From the NCBI GenBank assembly GCA_963748315.1, contig CAVVIK010000006.1, positions 558,001 to 622,000 on the forward strand: DNA of 64,000 nucleotides, in the 5' to 3' direction. The notes below the pieces were generated by a model. It did not search any database. It saw only the letters and a program-made list of their open reading frames with translations, and had not been told where the DNA came from. This document shows, piece by piece, positions 8,220 through 15,728 of the stretch (positions are counted from its first letter, which is position 1; every line of letters begins with the position of its first letter). A program made the translations under genes and the position numbers. Origin of the DNA: DASPHG01 sp963748315. GTDB taxonomy: Bacteria; Actinomycetota; Thermoleophilia; Solirubrobacterales; Thermoleophilaceae.

Positions 8220-9164
8220 TCGTACACCTGCCGGTACCTGCGTACGAAGCGGATCGCGATCGCGTTGATCGCGAGCGTGATGAAGAACAGCGTGGCTCCG
8301 ACGGCGAAGATCGTCTCGTAGCCGATCGAGCCCGTCGGCACGTCGCCCTTCGCGGTCTGCCCGATGAAGGACGCCATCGTCGCGTGCGGCTCAGCGGGGT
8401 TGATCGCGGTGTTTGCGATGCCGCCGGCCGCGACGAGCACGATCATCGTCTCTCCGATCGCGCGCGAGGCCCCAAGTACCGCGGCGGCGACGATGCCCGA
8501 CAGCGCCGCGGGAAAGACGACACGCAGCGACACCTGCAGCTTCGAGGCCCCGAGGCCGAACGCGCCCTCGCGCAGCGACTGTGGCACCGCCGTCATCGCA
8601 TCCTCCGCGACCGATGCGATGGTCGGGAGGACCATGAAGCCCATGATGAGTCCCGGCGGAAAGCGCGTTGAAGATCTGGATCTTGTCCTGTCCGAACAGG
8701 CCCTGGAGAACCTCGGGTGTGAAAAACGTGAGCGCGAAGTAGCCGAAGACGATCGTCGGGATTCCTGCCAGCACTTCGAGGATCGGCTTGACCGTCTTGC
8801 GCACGCGCGGGCGTGCGTACTCGGACAGGTAGATCGCCGCGCCGAAGCCGAGCGGGACCGCCACACTCAGCGCGATGCCCGTGGTCAGCAGCGTTCCCCA
8901 CACCAGCGGCCAGACACCGAACTTCGGGTCGGCGAACAGTGGCGTCCACTCAGTGGTGGTGAAGAACTCGACGATTCCGACGTCACCGAAGAACGCGATC
9001 GTCTCATCGAGCAGCGCGATGAGGATCCCGATCGTCGTCAGGATCGAGATCAGCGAGCAGAGGATCAGGAACGCCTTGACGACGTCCTCTGTCCAACGAC
9101 GACGCGCGCCGCCCAGGACCGAGGTCCCGGACGGCGCGCGGACAGCTGACTGACTTGCTTCCAA
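8216..9164 (-). CDS. pstC: Phosphate ABC transporter permease (frameshifted)
   Basis: Second membrane subunit of PstSCAB, about 315 aa after repair. The first frame covers the N-terminal helix, the large periplasmic loop and ILEVLAGIPTIVFGYFAL. Near 8655 a +1 insertion in a GGG run breaks it between FNALSAG and LIMGFMVLPTIAS, and the other frame continues with the EAA loop SLREGAFGLGASKLQVSLR and RAIGETMIVLVAAGG. TTG start at 9164 immediately follows the pstS stop. Confidence 0.92.
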
Positions 9165-10109
9165 CTAACCGCCCAGCGTGCTCTTCGACTTGTCGATGGT
9201 CGCGGCCGGGGCCGGCACGATCAGCGCGGTCTCGGCGATCGCGTCGGCGTTGTCGAGCACGAACTCCATGAACGCCTTGACTTCGGGCTTCTCGAGCGCC
9301 TTCTCGGACGGGTACATGAACAGCTCGCGTGAGAGCGGCTTGTAGTCGCCCGACTGGATCGTGTCGGTCGTCGGCTCGACGCAACCGCCACCACCGTCGA
9401 CCTGGACGATGTTGAGCTTGTCCTTGTTCTGCTCCGCGTACGAGTGGCCGAAGTAGCCGAGGCCGCCTTCGTCACCCTCGATGCCCTGGACGAGCACGTT
9501 GTCGTCCTCGGACGGCTGGTAGTCCTTGCGCGTCGCGCCCTCCTCACCGTTGATCGCCTCGGTGAAGTAGTCGAACGTGCCCGAGTCGGTGCCCGGCCCG
9601 TACAGGCTGAGCTCCGTGTCCGGCAGGCTCGGATCGACGTCGGCAAGGCTCGTGACCTTCGAGCCTGGCTCCCAGATCTCCTTGAGCTGATCCGTGGTCA
9701 GGCAGTCGACCTCGAGACTCGGGTTGGTTACGACCGCGATGCCGTCATTCGCGATCCCGAGCTCCTTGTAGGTCACCCCGCCCTTCTCACAAAGCGGAAC
9801 CTCCTCCTCGGGATCGATCGGCCGCGAGGCGTCGGAGATGTCGGTCTCGCCGGCACAGAACTTCTCGAAGCCGCCGCCGGTGCCCGACTGGCCGACCGTG
9901 ATCTGCACGTCCGGGTTCTCGGTCTGGAACTGCTCTGCCGCCGCCTGGGCGAACGGGAAGACCGTGCTCGAGCCGTCGATGGCGATCTCGCCTGAGACCC
10001 CACCGCCGCTACTTCCGCTGCCGCCATCGTCGTCGTCGTCACCGCACGCGACGACGCCGAGGGCCAGCACGGCGAATATGGGAAGGATGAGCCACTTCTT
10101 GGCAGTCAA
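9165..10109 (-). CDS. pstS: Phosphate-binding lipoprotein
   Basis: Extracytoplasmic phosphate-binding component. I place the start at the TTG at 10109 because it has a strong AAGGAG 6 bp upstream and gives a clean lipoprotein signal MTAKKWLILPIFAVLALGVV followed by lipobox Cys (VVACG); a longer frame opens at 10151. After an acidic/Gly/Ser linker come the PBP signatures IDGSSTVFPFAQ, VGQSGTGGGFEKFCAGETDI and GTDSGTFDYFTEAI, the last two contributing phosphate-binding Ser/Asp/Arg/Thr contacts. First gene of the pst operon; a four-unit PHO box lies upstream. Confidence 0.95.
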   Translation of the reverse strand: MTAKKWLILPIFAVLALGVVACGDDDDDGGSGSSGGGVSGEIAIDGSSTVFPFAQAAAEQFQTENPDVQITVGQSGTGGGFEKFCAGETDISDASRPIDPEEEVPLCEKGGVTYKELGIANDGIAVVTNPSLEVDCLTTDQLKEIWEPGSKVTSLADVDPSLPDTELSLYGPGTDSGTFDYFTEAINGEEGATRKDYQPSEDDNVLVQGIEGDEGGLGYFGHSYAEQNKDKLNIVQVDGGGGCVEPTTDTIQSGDYKPLSRELFMYPSEKALEKPEVKAFMEFVLDNADAIAETALIVPAPAATIDKSKSTLGG

Positions 10110-10163
10110 TTGCGTCTCCTTGTCGGTTGCCGCCCCGAGACTGTCAGCCACCTGCGGCGAGTC

Positions 10164-10207
10164 TGTAACCGAGTTGTGGCCGGCTTGTGAAAAAACTGTG
10201 AAAGAGG
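10164..10207 (-). promoter_or_regulatory. PHO box: four 11-bp direct repeats upstream of pstS
   Basis: TGT recurs at 10164, 10175, 10186 and 10197, exactly 11 bp apart: TGTAACCGAGT, TGTGGCCGGCT, TGTGAAAAAAC, TGTGAAAGAGG. On the minus strand each unit reads like TTTCACA or GGTTACA, resembling the GTTCACC 11-bp units bound by PhoP in Streptomyces and oriented toward pstS about 55 bp away. The same region is the promoter of the divergent sixA-ppx-ppk1 operon, so one array may serve both. Confidence 0.72.
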
Positions 10208-10226
10208 CAGGAGCTACAGTCGCGCC

Positions 10227-10661
10227 GTGATCTGGCTCCTAAGACATGCCGAGGCGGAGGACGGGACGCCGGACGCAGAGCGCAAGCTGACGAAAAAGGG
10301 CCGCAAGCAGGCGAAGAACGCCGGGAAGGCGCTCAAGGCGATGGGCGTCAAGCCAGAGGCGTGCTTCACCAGCCCGAAGGTCCGGTCCGCTGAGACTGCG
10401 CGGCTGGCCTGCAAGGAGCTGGGAGTGGAGCACGCGCTCGAGCCGAAGCTCGCCGGCGGACCATTCGACGCTGAGGCGCTCGCGGCCGGGCTGCAGGACG
10501 TGGTCCTCGTGGGCCACGACCCCGACTTCTCGATGGCGGTCCACGATCTGACAGGTGCGCAGGTGCGGATGAAGAAGGGCGGCCTGGCCGGAGTCGAGAA
10601 GGGCGAGCTGATGGTCCTGCTCCGGCCGGCCGAGCTCGCGGAGATCGCAGGCGGCGGCTGA
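10227..10661 (+). CDS. sixA: SixA-like histidine phosphatase
   Basis: A 144-aa cytoplasmic histidine phosphatase of the SixA branch. The catalytic start WLLRHAEAEDG supplies the RH nucleophile motif, TSPKVRSAETA the second arginine, and LVGHDPDF the second histidine. SixA proteins remove phosphate from phosphohistidine, classically on phosphotransfer proteins. GTG start at 10227, 19 bp past the PHO-box array, and 3 bp before ppx/gppA; a polyphosphate or phosphorelay role fits the operon. Confidence 0.85.
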   Translation: MIWLLRHAEAEDGTPDAERKLTKKGRKQAKNAGKALKAMGVKPEACFTSPKVRSAETARLACKELGVEHALEPKLAGGPFDAEALAAGLQDVVLVGHDPDFSMAVHDLTGAQVRMKKGGLAGVEKGELMVLLRPAELAEIAGGG

Positions 10662-10664
10662 CGC

Positions 10665-11537
10665 GTGCGGCTCGCCTGCATCGACGTGGGCAGCAACACC
10701 ACTCGCCTACTCGTCGCGGACACAGTTCCCGGCGGGCTTCAAGACGTGCTCAACGAGCGCGCCTTCACGCTGATCGGCCGGAGCCTCGGTGACGCAGGTC
10801 ATATCCCGCCGGAGAAGCTCGAGGAGACAGCGGCGGTCGTGGCCGCACAGGCCGAGCGCGCTCGCGAGCTGGGGGCCGACCGGATCCGCGCGGTCGGGAC
10901 GGCGGCGATCCGGCGCGCGGAGAACGCGCGCGAGCTGGTCGACGCGATCGAGCGGGAGGCCGGGCTACGGCTCGAGATCCTGCAGGGCGAGGACGAGGCG
11001 CGCCTGGCATTTCGCGGCGCGGCCCGGGCTGCGGGCGTTCTCGGGCGGCTCGCCGTGATCGACGTCGGAGGGGGCTCGACCGAGATCGCCATCGGCACCG
11101 CGGGCGGCAACGTCATGCACATCGAGTCGATCCCGGTCGGGTCCTCGGTCCTCGCCGAGCGGCACCTGGCGACGGATCCCCCGAGCACGCCCGAGCTCGA
11201 GGCCCTGCGCGAAGAGGTGGCGAGCGCGTTCGAGCGGTTCGAGCCGCCCGCCGTCGATCACGCGGTGGCCGTGGGCGGCAGCGCCAGCTCGCTCCTGCAC
11301 TTCGCGGGGGTCGAGCTCGGGCCGGCCGAGCTCGCGCGTGCGCTCGATGAACTGTGTGCCGAGCGCTCTGAAGCGCTCGGTTCCCGGGTCAGCCTGGACC
11401 CCATCCGGGTGCGCCTCCTGCCGGCCGGTGTGCTCGTCCTCGCCGAGCTGGCACGCCGGCTGAAGCGGCCGTTGCGAATTTGTAAAGGCGGTTTACGCGA
11501 GGGGGTCATCATGGAGATGATGGAAGGGCCCGCATGA
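10665..11537 (+). CDS. ppx: Exopolyphosphatase / pppGpp phosphatase family protein
   Basis: A 290-aa Ppx/GppA enzyme of the short actinobacterial type (one catalytic unit, no C-terminal HD domain). The ASKHA-fold phosphate loops are IDVGSNTTRLLV and VIDVGGGSTEIAIG, and the catalytic acidic residue lies in LQGEDEARLAFRG. GTG start at 10665. It hydrolyses polyphosphate or pppGpp; short actinobacterial paralogues divide these jobs, so the substrate is not certain. The 3' end overlaps ppk1 by 4 bp. Confidence 0.9.
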   Translation: MRLACIDVGSNTTRLLVADTVPGGLQDVLNERAFTLIGRSLGDAGHIPPEKLEETAAVVAAQAERARELGADRIRAVGTAAIRRAENARELVDAIEREAGLRLEILQGEDEARLAFRGAARAAGVLGRLAVIDVGGGSTEIAIGTAGGNVMHIESIPVGSSVLAERHLATDPPSTPELEALREEVASAFERFEPPAVDHAVAVGGSASSLLHFAGVELGPAELARALDELCAERSEALGSRVSLDPIRVRLLPAGVLVLAELARRLKRPLRICKGGLREGVIMEMMEGPA

Positions 11538-13639
11538 GCACGACCGAGCAGCAGCCCGCAATCGCCGAGGCGCCTCCGCTCGACGCGCCCGAGCTCTACT
11601 TCAACCGCGAGCTGTCATGGCTCGACTTCAACGAGCGTGTGCTCGAGCTTGCCGAGGACGAGAACACGCCGTTGCTCGAGCGGGCGAAGTTCCTAGCGAT
11701 CCACACCTCGAACCTGGACGAGTTCGTGATGGTTCGCGTCGCGGGCCTGCACGACCAGGTCGACGCAGGCGTCGAGGGCCGCCAAGCCGACGGGCTGAGC
11801 GCGTCGGAGACCGTCGACCGGGTCGCGAAGAAGCTGCAGGCGAGCAACGACCGCCACTCGCGCGCGTGGGAGGAGCAGATAAGGCCGGCGCTGAGCGAGC
11901 GGGGCATTCGGATCGTGACCTGCGAGCACTGCGAGCAGGCAGAGCTGGACGAGGTCGACAAGATCTTCCAGGACCAGATCTTCCCCGTGCTCACGCCGCT
12001 CGCCGTCGGCCCGGGTCGGCCGTTCCCCTACATCTCGAACCTGTCGCTCAGTCTCGCCGTGACGCTGCGCGACCCCGACACGGGGAACGATGCGTTCGCG
12101 CGCGTGAAGGTGCCGAAGGAGGTGCTGCCGCGCTTCATCGAGATCGGCGAGAACATCTTCGTCCCGCTCGAGTCGGTGATCGCGCGCAACCTCCACGAGC
12201 TCTTCCCGGGGATGGAGATCACGGCGCACGACTACTTCCGGGTCACCCGCGACGCGGACTTCACCGTGTCGGACGAGGCCGACGACCTCGTCCGTGCCGT
12301 CGAGCAGGAGCTGCGCCAGCGGCGCTTCGGCGAGGTCGTCCGGCTCGAGGTCGGCGACACGATGGAGCCCGAGCTCCGTCGCCAGCTGGTCGAGTGGCTC
12401 GGCGTCGAGGCGCGCCAGGTCTACGACATAGGCGGGATGCTCGACCTCTCGGACCTGTGGGACATCCACGGGATCGAGGGGTATTCGGACCTCCGCGATC
12501 CGCCGTACACGCCCGTCATTCCGCCGGCGTTCCGCCCGACGGAGGACGACGAGAAGCCGGACCTCTTCGAGGCGATGCGCCGTCAGGACGTGCTCGTCCA
12601 CTACCCGTACGAGTCGTTCGCGGCGAGCGTCGAGCGGTTCGTCGAGCAGGCCGTCAAGGACCCGGACGTGCTCGCGATCAAGATGACCGTGTACCGGACG
12701 TCGGATGACTCCGCGCTCGTGCCGTCTCTGATCGAAGCATCCGAGGCGGGCAAGCAGGCTGTCTGCCTGGTCGAGCTGAAGGCACGGTTCGACGAACGCC
12801 GGAACATCACGTGGGCACGCGCACTGGAGGAGGCGGGCGCGCATGTCGTGCACGGCCTGCCGGGCGTCAAGACGCACGTCAAGGCGCTGCTCGTCGTGAG
12901 GCGAGAGGACGGCGGCGTCCGGCACTACCTGAACGTCGGCACCGGCAACTACCACGCGAAGACCGCGCGCATCTACGAGGACTTCGGGTTGTTCACCGCG
13001 GATCCGGAGCTGACGGAGGACGTCGCCGACCTGTTCAACTTGCTGACCGGCTACGCCCGGCCGCAGGAGTACCGCAAGGCGGTGGTGTCACCGCAGTACA
13101 CGCGGAAGCGCATCCTCGGCGAGATCGACAAGACGATCGAGGCGCACCACGCGGGCCAGGAGGCGCGCATCGTGATGAAGATGAACTCGCTCGTCGACCG
13201 GCGCTGCATCGAGGCGCTCTACCGCGCCTCTCAGGCCGGCGTGCCCGTCGATCTCAACGTCCGCGGGATCTGCTGCCTGCGTCCCGGCGTGCCGGGGGTC
13301 AGCGAGAACATCCGTGTCGTCTCGGTCGTCGGGCGCTACCTGGAGCACTCCCGCGTCTACGGCTTCCGGCGGGACGGCGAGAGCACCTGGCTGATCGGGT
13401 CGGCGGACCTGATGCCGCGCAACCTCGACAACCGCGTGGAGCTGCTCGTGCCGGTTGAGGACGAGTCGCTCGCCGCTGAGATCGTCGACACGCTCGGTCG
13501 GTGTTTCGCCGACGACACGTTCGGCTGGGACCTGAACGCGGACGGGACCTGGACGCGCCGCTCCGGCCGCGAGCGGTCGGTTCACTACGAGCTGATGGAG
13601 CGCGCCCGCGAGCGCGCCGCCGCCGAGGACGACGCCTAG
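11534..13639 (+). CDS. ppk1: Polyphosphate kinase 1
   Basis: A 701-aa enzyme polymerising the gamma-phosphate of ATP into polyphosphate, intact in one frame. Domains in order: N-terminal helical domain (ELYFNRELSWLDFNERV), head domain, and two phospholipase-D-like catalytic domains. The candidate autophosphorylated histidine is His448 in KTHVKALLV, with the second catalytic histidine His605 in YLEHSRVYGF; LNVGTGNYHAKTARIYEDFG is a family hallmark. Last gene of sixA-ppx-ppk1, opposite the pst operon, so uptake and storage of phosphate are genetically paired. Confidence 0.96.
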   Translation: MSTTEQQPAIAEAPPLDAPELYFNRELSWLDFNERVLELAEDENTPLLERAKFLAIHTSNLDEFVMVRVAGLHDQVDAGVEGRQADGLSASETVDRVAKKLQASNDRHSRAWEEQIRPALSERGIRIVTCEHCEQAELDEVDKIFQDQIFPVLTPLAVGPGRPFPYISNLSLSLAVTLRDPDTGNDAFARVKVPKEVLPRFIEIGENIFVPLESVIARNLHELFPGMEITAHDYFRVTRDADFTVSDEADDLVRAVEQELRQRRFGEVVRLEVGDTMEPELRRQLVEWLGVEARQVYDIGGMLDLSDLWDIHGIEGYSDLRDPPYTPVIPPAFRPTEDDEKPDLFEAMRRQDVLVHYPYESFAASVERFVEQAVKDPDVLAIKMTVYRTSDDSALVPSLIEASEAGKQAVCLVELKARFDERRNITWARALEEAGAHVVHGLPGVKTHVKALLVVRREDGGVRHYLNVGTGNYHAKTARIYEDFGLFTADPELTEDVADLFNLLTGYARPQEYRKAVVSPQYTRKRILGEIDKTIEAHHAGQEARIVMKMNSLVDRRCIEALYRASQAGVPVDLNVRGICCLRPGVPGVSENIRVVSVVGRYLEHSRVYGFRRDGESTWLIGSADLMPRNLDNRVELLVPVEDESLAAEIVDTLGRCFADDTFGWDLNADGTWTRRSGRERSVHYELMERARERAAAEDDA

Positions 13640-13648
13640 AACGCAGAA

Positions 13649-13676
13649 CGGCCCCGGGCGGGGAGCGCCGGAGCCG
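13649..13676. terminator. GC-rich hairpin between ppk1 and the convergent regulator
   Basis: CGGCCCCGG (13649-13657) pairs with CCGGAGCCG (13668-13676) with one mismatch across a 10-base loop, 9 bp after the ppk1 stop. No T-run follows, so it would be an atypical terminator. The rest of the 120-bp convergent gap up to 13759 contains no gene that I can see. Confidence 0.35.
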
Positions 13677-13759
13677 TGTCCGCGAGTACGAGGAGGGACA
13701 ACCTCGCCCCACGATCATCGACGGCCGCCGGCTCGGCGGTGTGAAAAGGCTGAGAAGGG

Positions 13760-14089
13760 CTAGGGGACCGGCTGAGCATCGAATCGGTAGCCGAACCCGA
13801 AATGGGTATGGATGTAGCGCCAGTGGGGTGCCGCCTCCTCGAGCTTCTGGCGCAGCTTCCCGACGTAGACGTCGACCGAGCGCTCGTAGCGCCGGTACGG
13901 CTGCTGCCAGACGACGGCGTAGAGCTCCTCGCGCGAGACGACGCTGCCGGCGCGGCGCGCGAGCGCGACGAGCAGCGAGAGCTCGCGCATCGTCAGCGCC
14001 ACGGGCTGGCCGTCCACGTGGGCCAGAAACTGGTCAGGCCGGATAACGAGGTTCCCGGCCACGATCTCCTCCACTCTTGCGGCCTCCAT
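13760..14089 (-). CDS. Stand-alone OmpR/PhoB-type winged-helix protein without receiver
   Basis: A 109-aa protein consisting only of a transcriptional-regulator C-terminal (winged-helix) domain: LTMRELSLLVALARRAGSVV, the recognition helix YERSVDVYVGKLRQKLEE, and the wing YIHTHFGFGYRF. It lacks any phosphoacceptor domain. It closely resembles the C-terminal domain of the divergent regulator at 14202, so the two probably arose by duplication. A three-unit PHO-box-like array lies 44 bp upstream and is oriented toward it. It could compete for, or modulate, the same operators (inference). Confidence 0.85.
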   Translation of the reverse strand: MEAARVEEIVAGNLVIRPDQFLAHVDGQPVALTMRELSLLVALARRAGSVVSREELYAVVWQQPYRRYERSVDVYVGKLRQKLEEAAPHWRYIHTHFGFGYRFDAQPVP

Positions 14090-14132
14090 GACTCAAGCCT
14101 GTCGGGATGGTCTTGGGAACCCGTTATTTGCG

Positions 14133-14165
14133 TGTAACCGACCTGTGAACAATCTGTAAACGAGC
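14133..14165 (-). promoter_or_regulatory. PHO box-like array of three 11-bp repeats between the divergent regulators
   Basis: TGT occurs at 14133, 14144 and 14155, spaced exactly 11 bp: TGTAACCGACC, TGTGAACAATC, TGTAAACGAGC. Minus-strand units read GTTTACA, GTTCACA and GGTTACA, a close match to Streptomyces-type PhoP units. Orientation points to the receiver-less regulator (start 14089); the full response regulator starts 37 bp away on the other side, consistent with autoregulation. Confidence 0.7.
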
Positions 14166-14201
14166 GCGCTGCTCCGACCCCCTCCCTACAATCACGCCTA
14201 G

Positions 14202-14993
14202 ATGACGGCTGACGGGACGTCCATCAGGCTCGCGATCGTCGACGTCGACAGCGGTTTCGTCCGCGTTCTGACCAAGCGACTCGAGGGCCACGGTTGGCAG
14301 TACCGCGTGCTCGGCTCCGTGCCGCGCGTGGAAGACCTGGTCGCGATGCGCCTGAACGCGCTCGTGGTCGACCTCGGCATGCTCGGGCCGGAGGCCTGGG
14401 GTTTCCTCGAGCGGGTCTGCACCGAGCTTCCGGGTATGGGCGTCGTCGTCTGCACAGGACGCTCGAGCGTCGCCCAGCGCGTCCGCGGGCTCCGGCTCGG
14501 GGCGGACGACTGGCTTACCAAGCCGTGTCATCCGGAGGAGCTGATCGCGCGGGTCGAGGCGGTCGTGCGCCGGCGCAAGCGCTCGGCGATCCGCATCGAC
14601 ACGGGCCCGGTCGTGGCCGGCGAGCTCGAGATCCGGGTCGACCAGTTCCAAGCGTTCGTTCGCGGCCGCAGCCTCGACCTGACACGGCGCGAGTTCGAAG
14701 TCCTCCAGCTGCTCTCCGAGGCGAACGGCCAGGTCCTCCAGCGCGAGGAGATCTACCAGCGCGTGTGGGGCTACGCGATGGCGCGCGGCGACCGCTCGGT
14801 AGACGTCTTCGTCAGGAAGGTGCGGCAGAAGCTCGAGGCCGCCTCACCCGAGTGGGAGTACATCCACACGCACTTCGGGATCGGCTACAGGTTCGAGCCG
14901 CAGGGCGACCAGCTGCAGGCGCCTACGCCGCCGGAGCCGTCACGCGACGACGTCCCCGCAGACCCGCCTCGAGAAGCCGCCGCGGCCCAGTAG
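14202..14993 (+). CDS. OmpR/PhoB-family response regulator (candidate PhoP/PhoB)
   Basis: A 263-aa two-domain regulator. The receiver domain (about 9-123) has the acidic pair in AIVDVDSG, phosphoacceptor Asp in ALVVDLGML, and the conserved Lys in LTKPCHPEEL. The winged-helix domain (about 140-235) contains LTRREFEVLQLL, GDRSVDVFVRKVRQKLE and YIHTHFGIGYRF. A Pro/Glu-rich tail follows. No histidine kinase is adjacent, which is unusual for PhoP. Its place in the phosphate island and the 11-bp repeats in its promoter suggest that it controls the PHO regulon; this is inference. Its 3' end overlaps the convergent CpsB-like gene by 71 bp. Confidence 0.87.
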   Translation: MTADGTSIRLAIVDVDSGFVRVLTKRLEGHGWQYRVLGSVPRVEDLVAMRLNALVVDLGMLGPEAWGFLERVCTELPGMGVVVCTGRSSVAQRVRGLRLGADDWLTKPCHPEELIARVEAVVRRRKRSAIRIDTGPVVAGELEIRVDQFQAFVRGRSLDLTRREFEVLQLLSEANGQVLQREEIYQRVWGYAMARGDRSVDVFVRKVRQKLEAASPEWEYIHTHFGIGYRFEPQGDQLQAPTPPEPSRDDVPADPPREAAAAQ

Positions 14994-15678
14994 CGGTCAG
15001 CGCGCGCACGGTCATCTGATCCACGCCCGCGTGGATCAGATCGTTGACAGCCCGGCCGATCAGCGGCCTGCGCCAGTCGGCGTGAGCGTCTGACGCGACA
15101 ACGCTCGCGAGCCCCTCGCGCACCAGCCGCAGCGCGATGTTGCGCGCCTCCTCGCCGTGGCGTCCCGCGATCGTCCAGACGTTGAGCTGGAGCACGCTGC
15201 CGTAGAGGACCTCGTGCCGCAGGCTTGCGAGGTCCTCGCCGAGTCGCGCGGACCGCTCGGGGTGGCCGATCACGACGCCGAACCCGCGTTCGCGAAGCTC
15301 GTCAGCGGCGTCGTGAAAGGCCGGGCCGAATCCCGGAAAGGGCGCCTCGAGCAGGATCCAGCGGCCCCCGCGCGGTCCCTGGGCGATCAGTTCGAGCTCG
15401 TACTGGCTGAGCCGGTCGACCATGCCGTGGGCGAGCTCGCCGCCGACTCGGAGCTGAAGCGGTATCCGCTCCCGCGCGAGCTCGAGTTGGAACTCGGCCA
15501 CGCGATCCGGAAGCGCGGATACGTCGGTTACGTATCCGGGCCGGATGTGCGGGGTGGCTACCGCCAGCGTGGTGCCGTCCGCGACGGCGTCGGCGGCGAG
15601 TGCGAGCGCCTCGCCCAGATCGGCCGGGCCATCGTCCACGCCCGGCAGCACATGTAGATGCAGATCGTTTCTGTTCAT
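14923..15678 (-). CDS. CpsB/YwqE-type PHP-domain tyrosine phosphatase
   Basis: A 251-aa metal-dependent phosphoesterase. It starts with the family hallmark DLHLHVLPGVDDGP, and further metal ligands appear in ATPHIRPGY, VIGHPERSARL and VASDAHADWRRP. CpsB/YwqE enzymes dephosphorylate bacterial tyrosine kinases controlling capsule synthesis; no kinase or polysaccharide genes are visible here, so the substrate is open. ATG start at 15678. It lies downstream of znuACB on the same strand with a 50-bp gap holding a single TGTGAAA unit at 15713. Confidence 0.85.
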   Translation of the reverse strand: MNRNDLHLHVLPGVDDGPADLGEALALAADAVADGTTLAVATPHIRPGYVTDVSALPDRVAEFQLELARERIPLQLRVGGELAHGMVDRLSQYELELIAQGPRGGRWILLEAPFPGFGPAFHDAADELRERGFGVVIGHPERSARLGEDLASLRHEVLYGSVLQLNVWTIAGRHGEEARNIALRLVREGLASVVASDAHADWRRPLIGRAVNDLIHAGVDQMTVRALTATGPRRLLEAGLRGRRRVTAPAA

Positions 15679-15728
15679 TTGACCGAAGATTCGCCCGTAT
15701 GCAGGGCTTTCTTGTGAAAAGACAGTGA

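Noticed and set aside
10110..10151. pstS start at 10151
   Set aside because: It would add 14 residues before the lipoprotein signal and bring the start close to the PHO box; the TTG at 10109 has a better ribosome-binding site.
13740..13761. TGTGAAAAGGC followed by TGAGAAGGGCT, a PHO-like pair
   Set aside because: Only two units, the second poor, and located between convergent gene ends where no promoter is expected.
14202..14993. Calling the response regulator phoP/phoB outright
   Set aside because: Context and 11-bp repeats support it, but the sequence alone cannot separate it from other OmpR-family members and no kinase partner is present.
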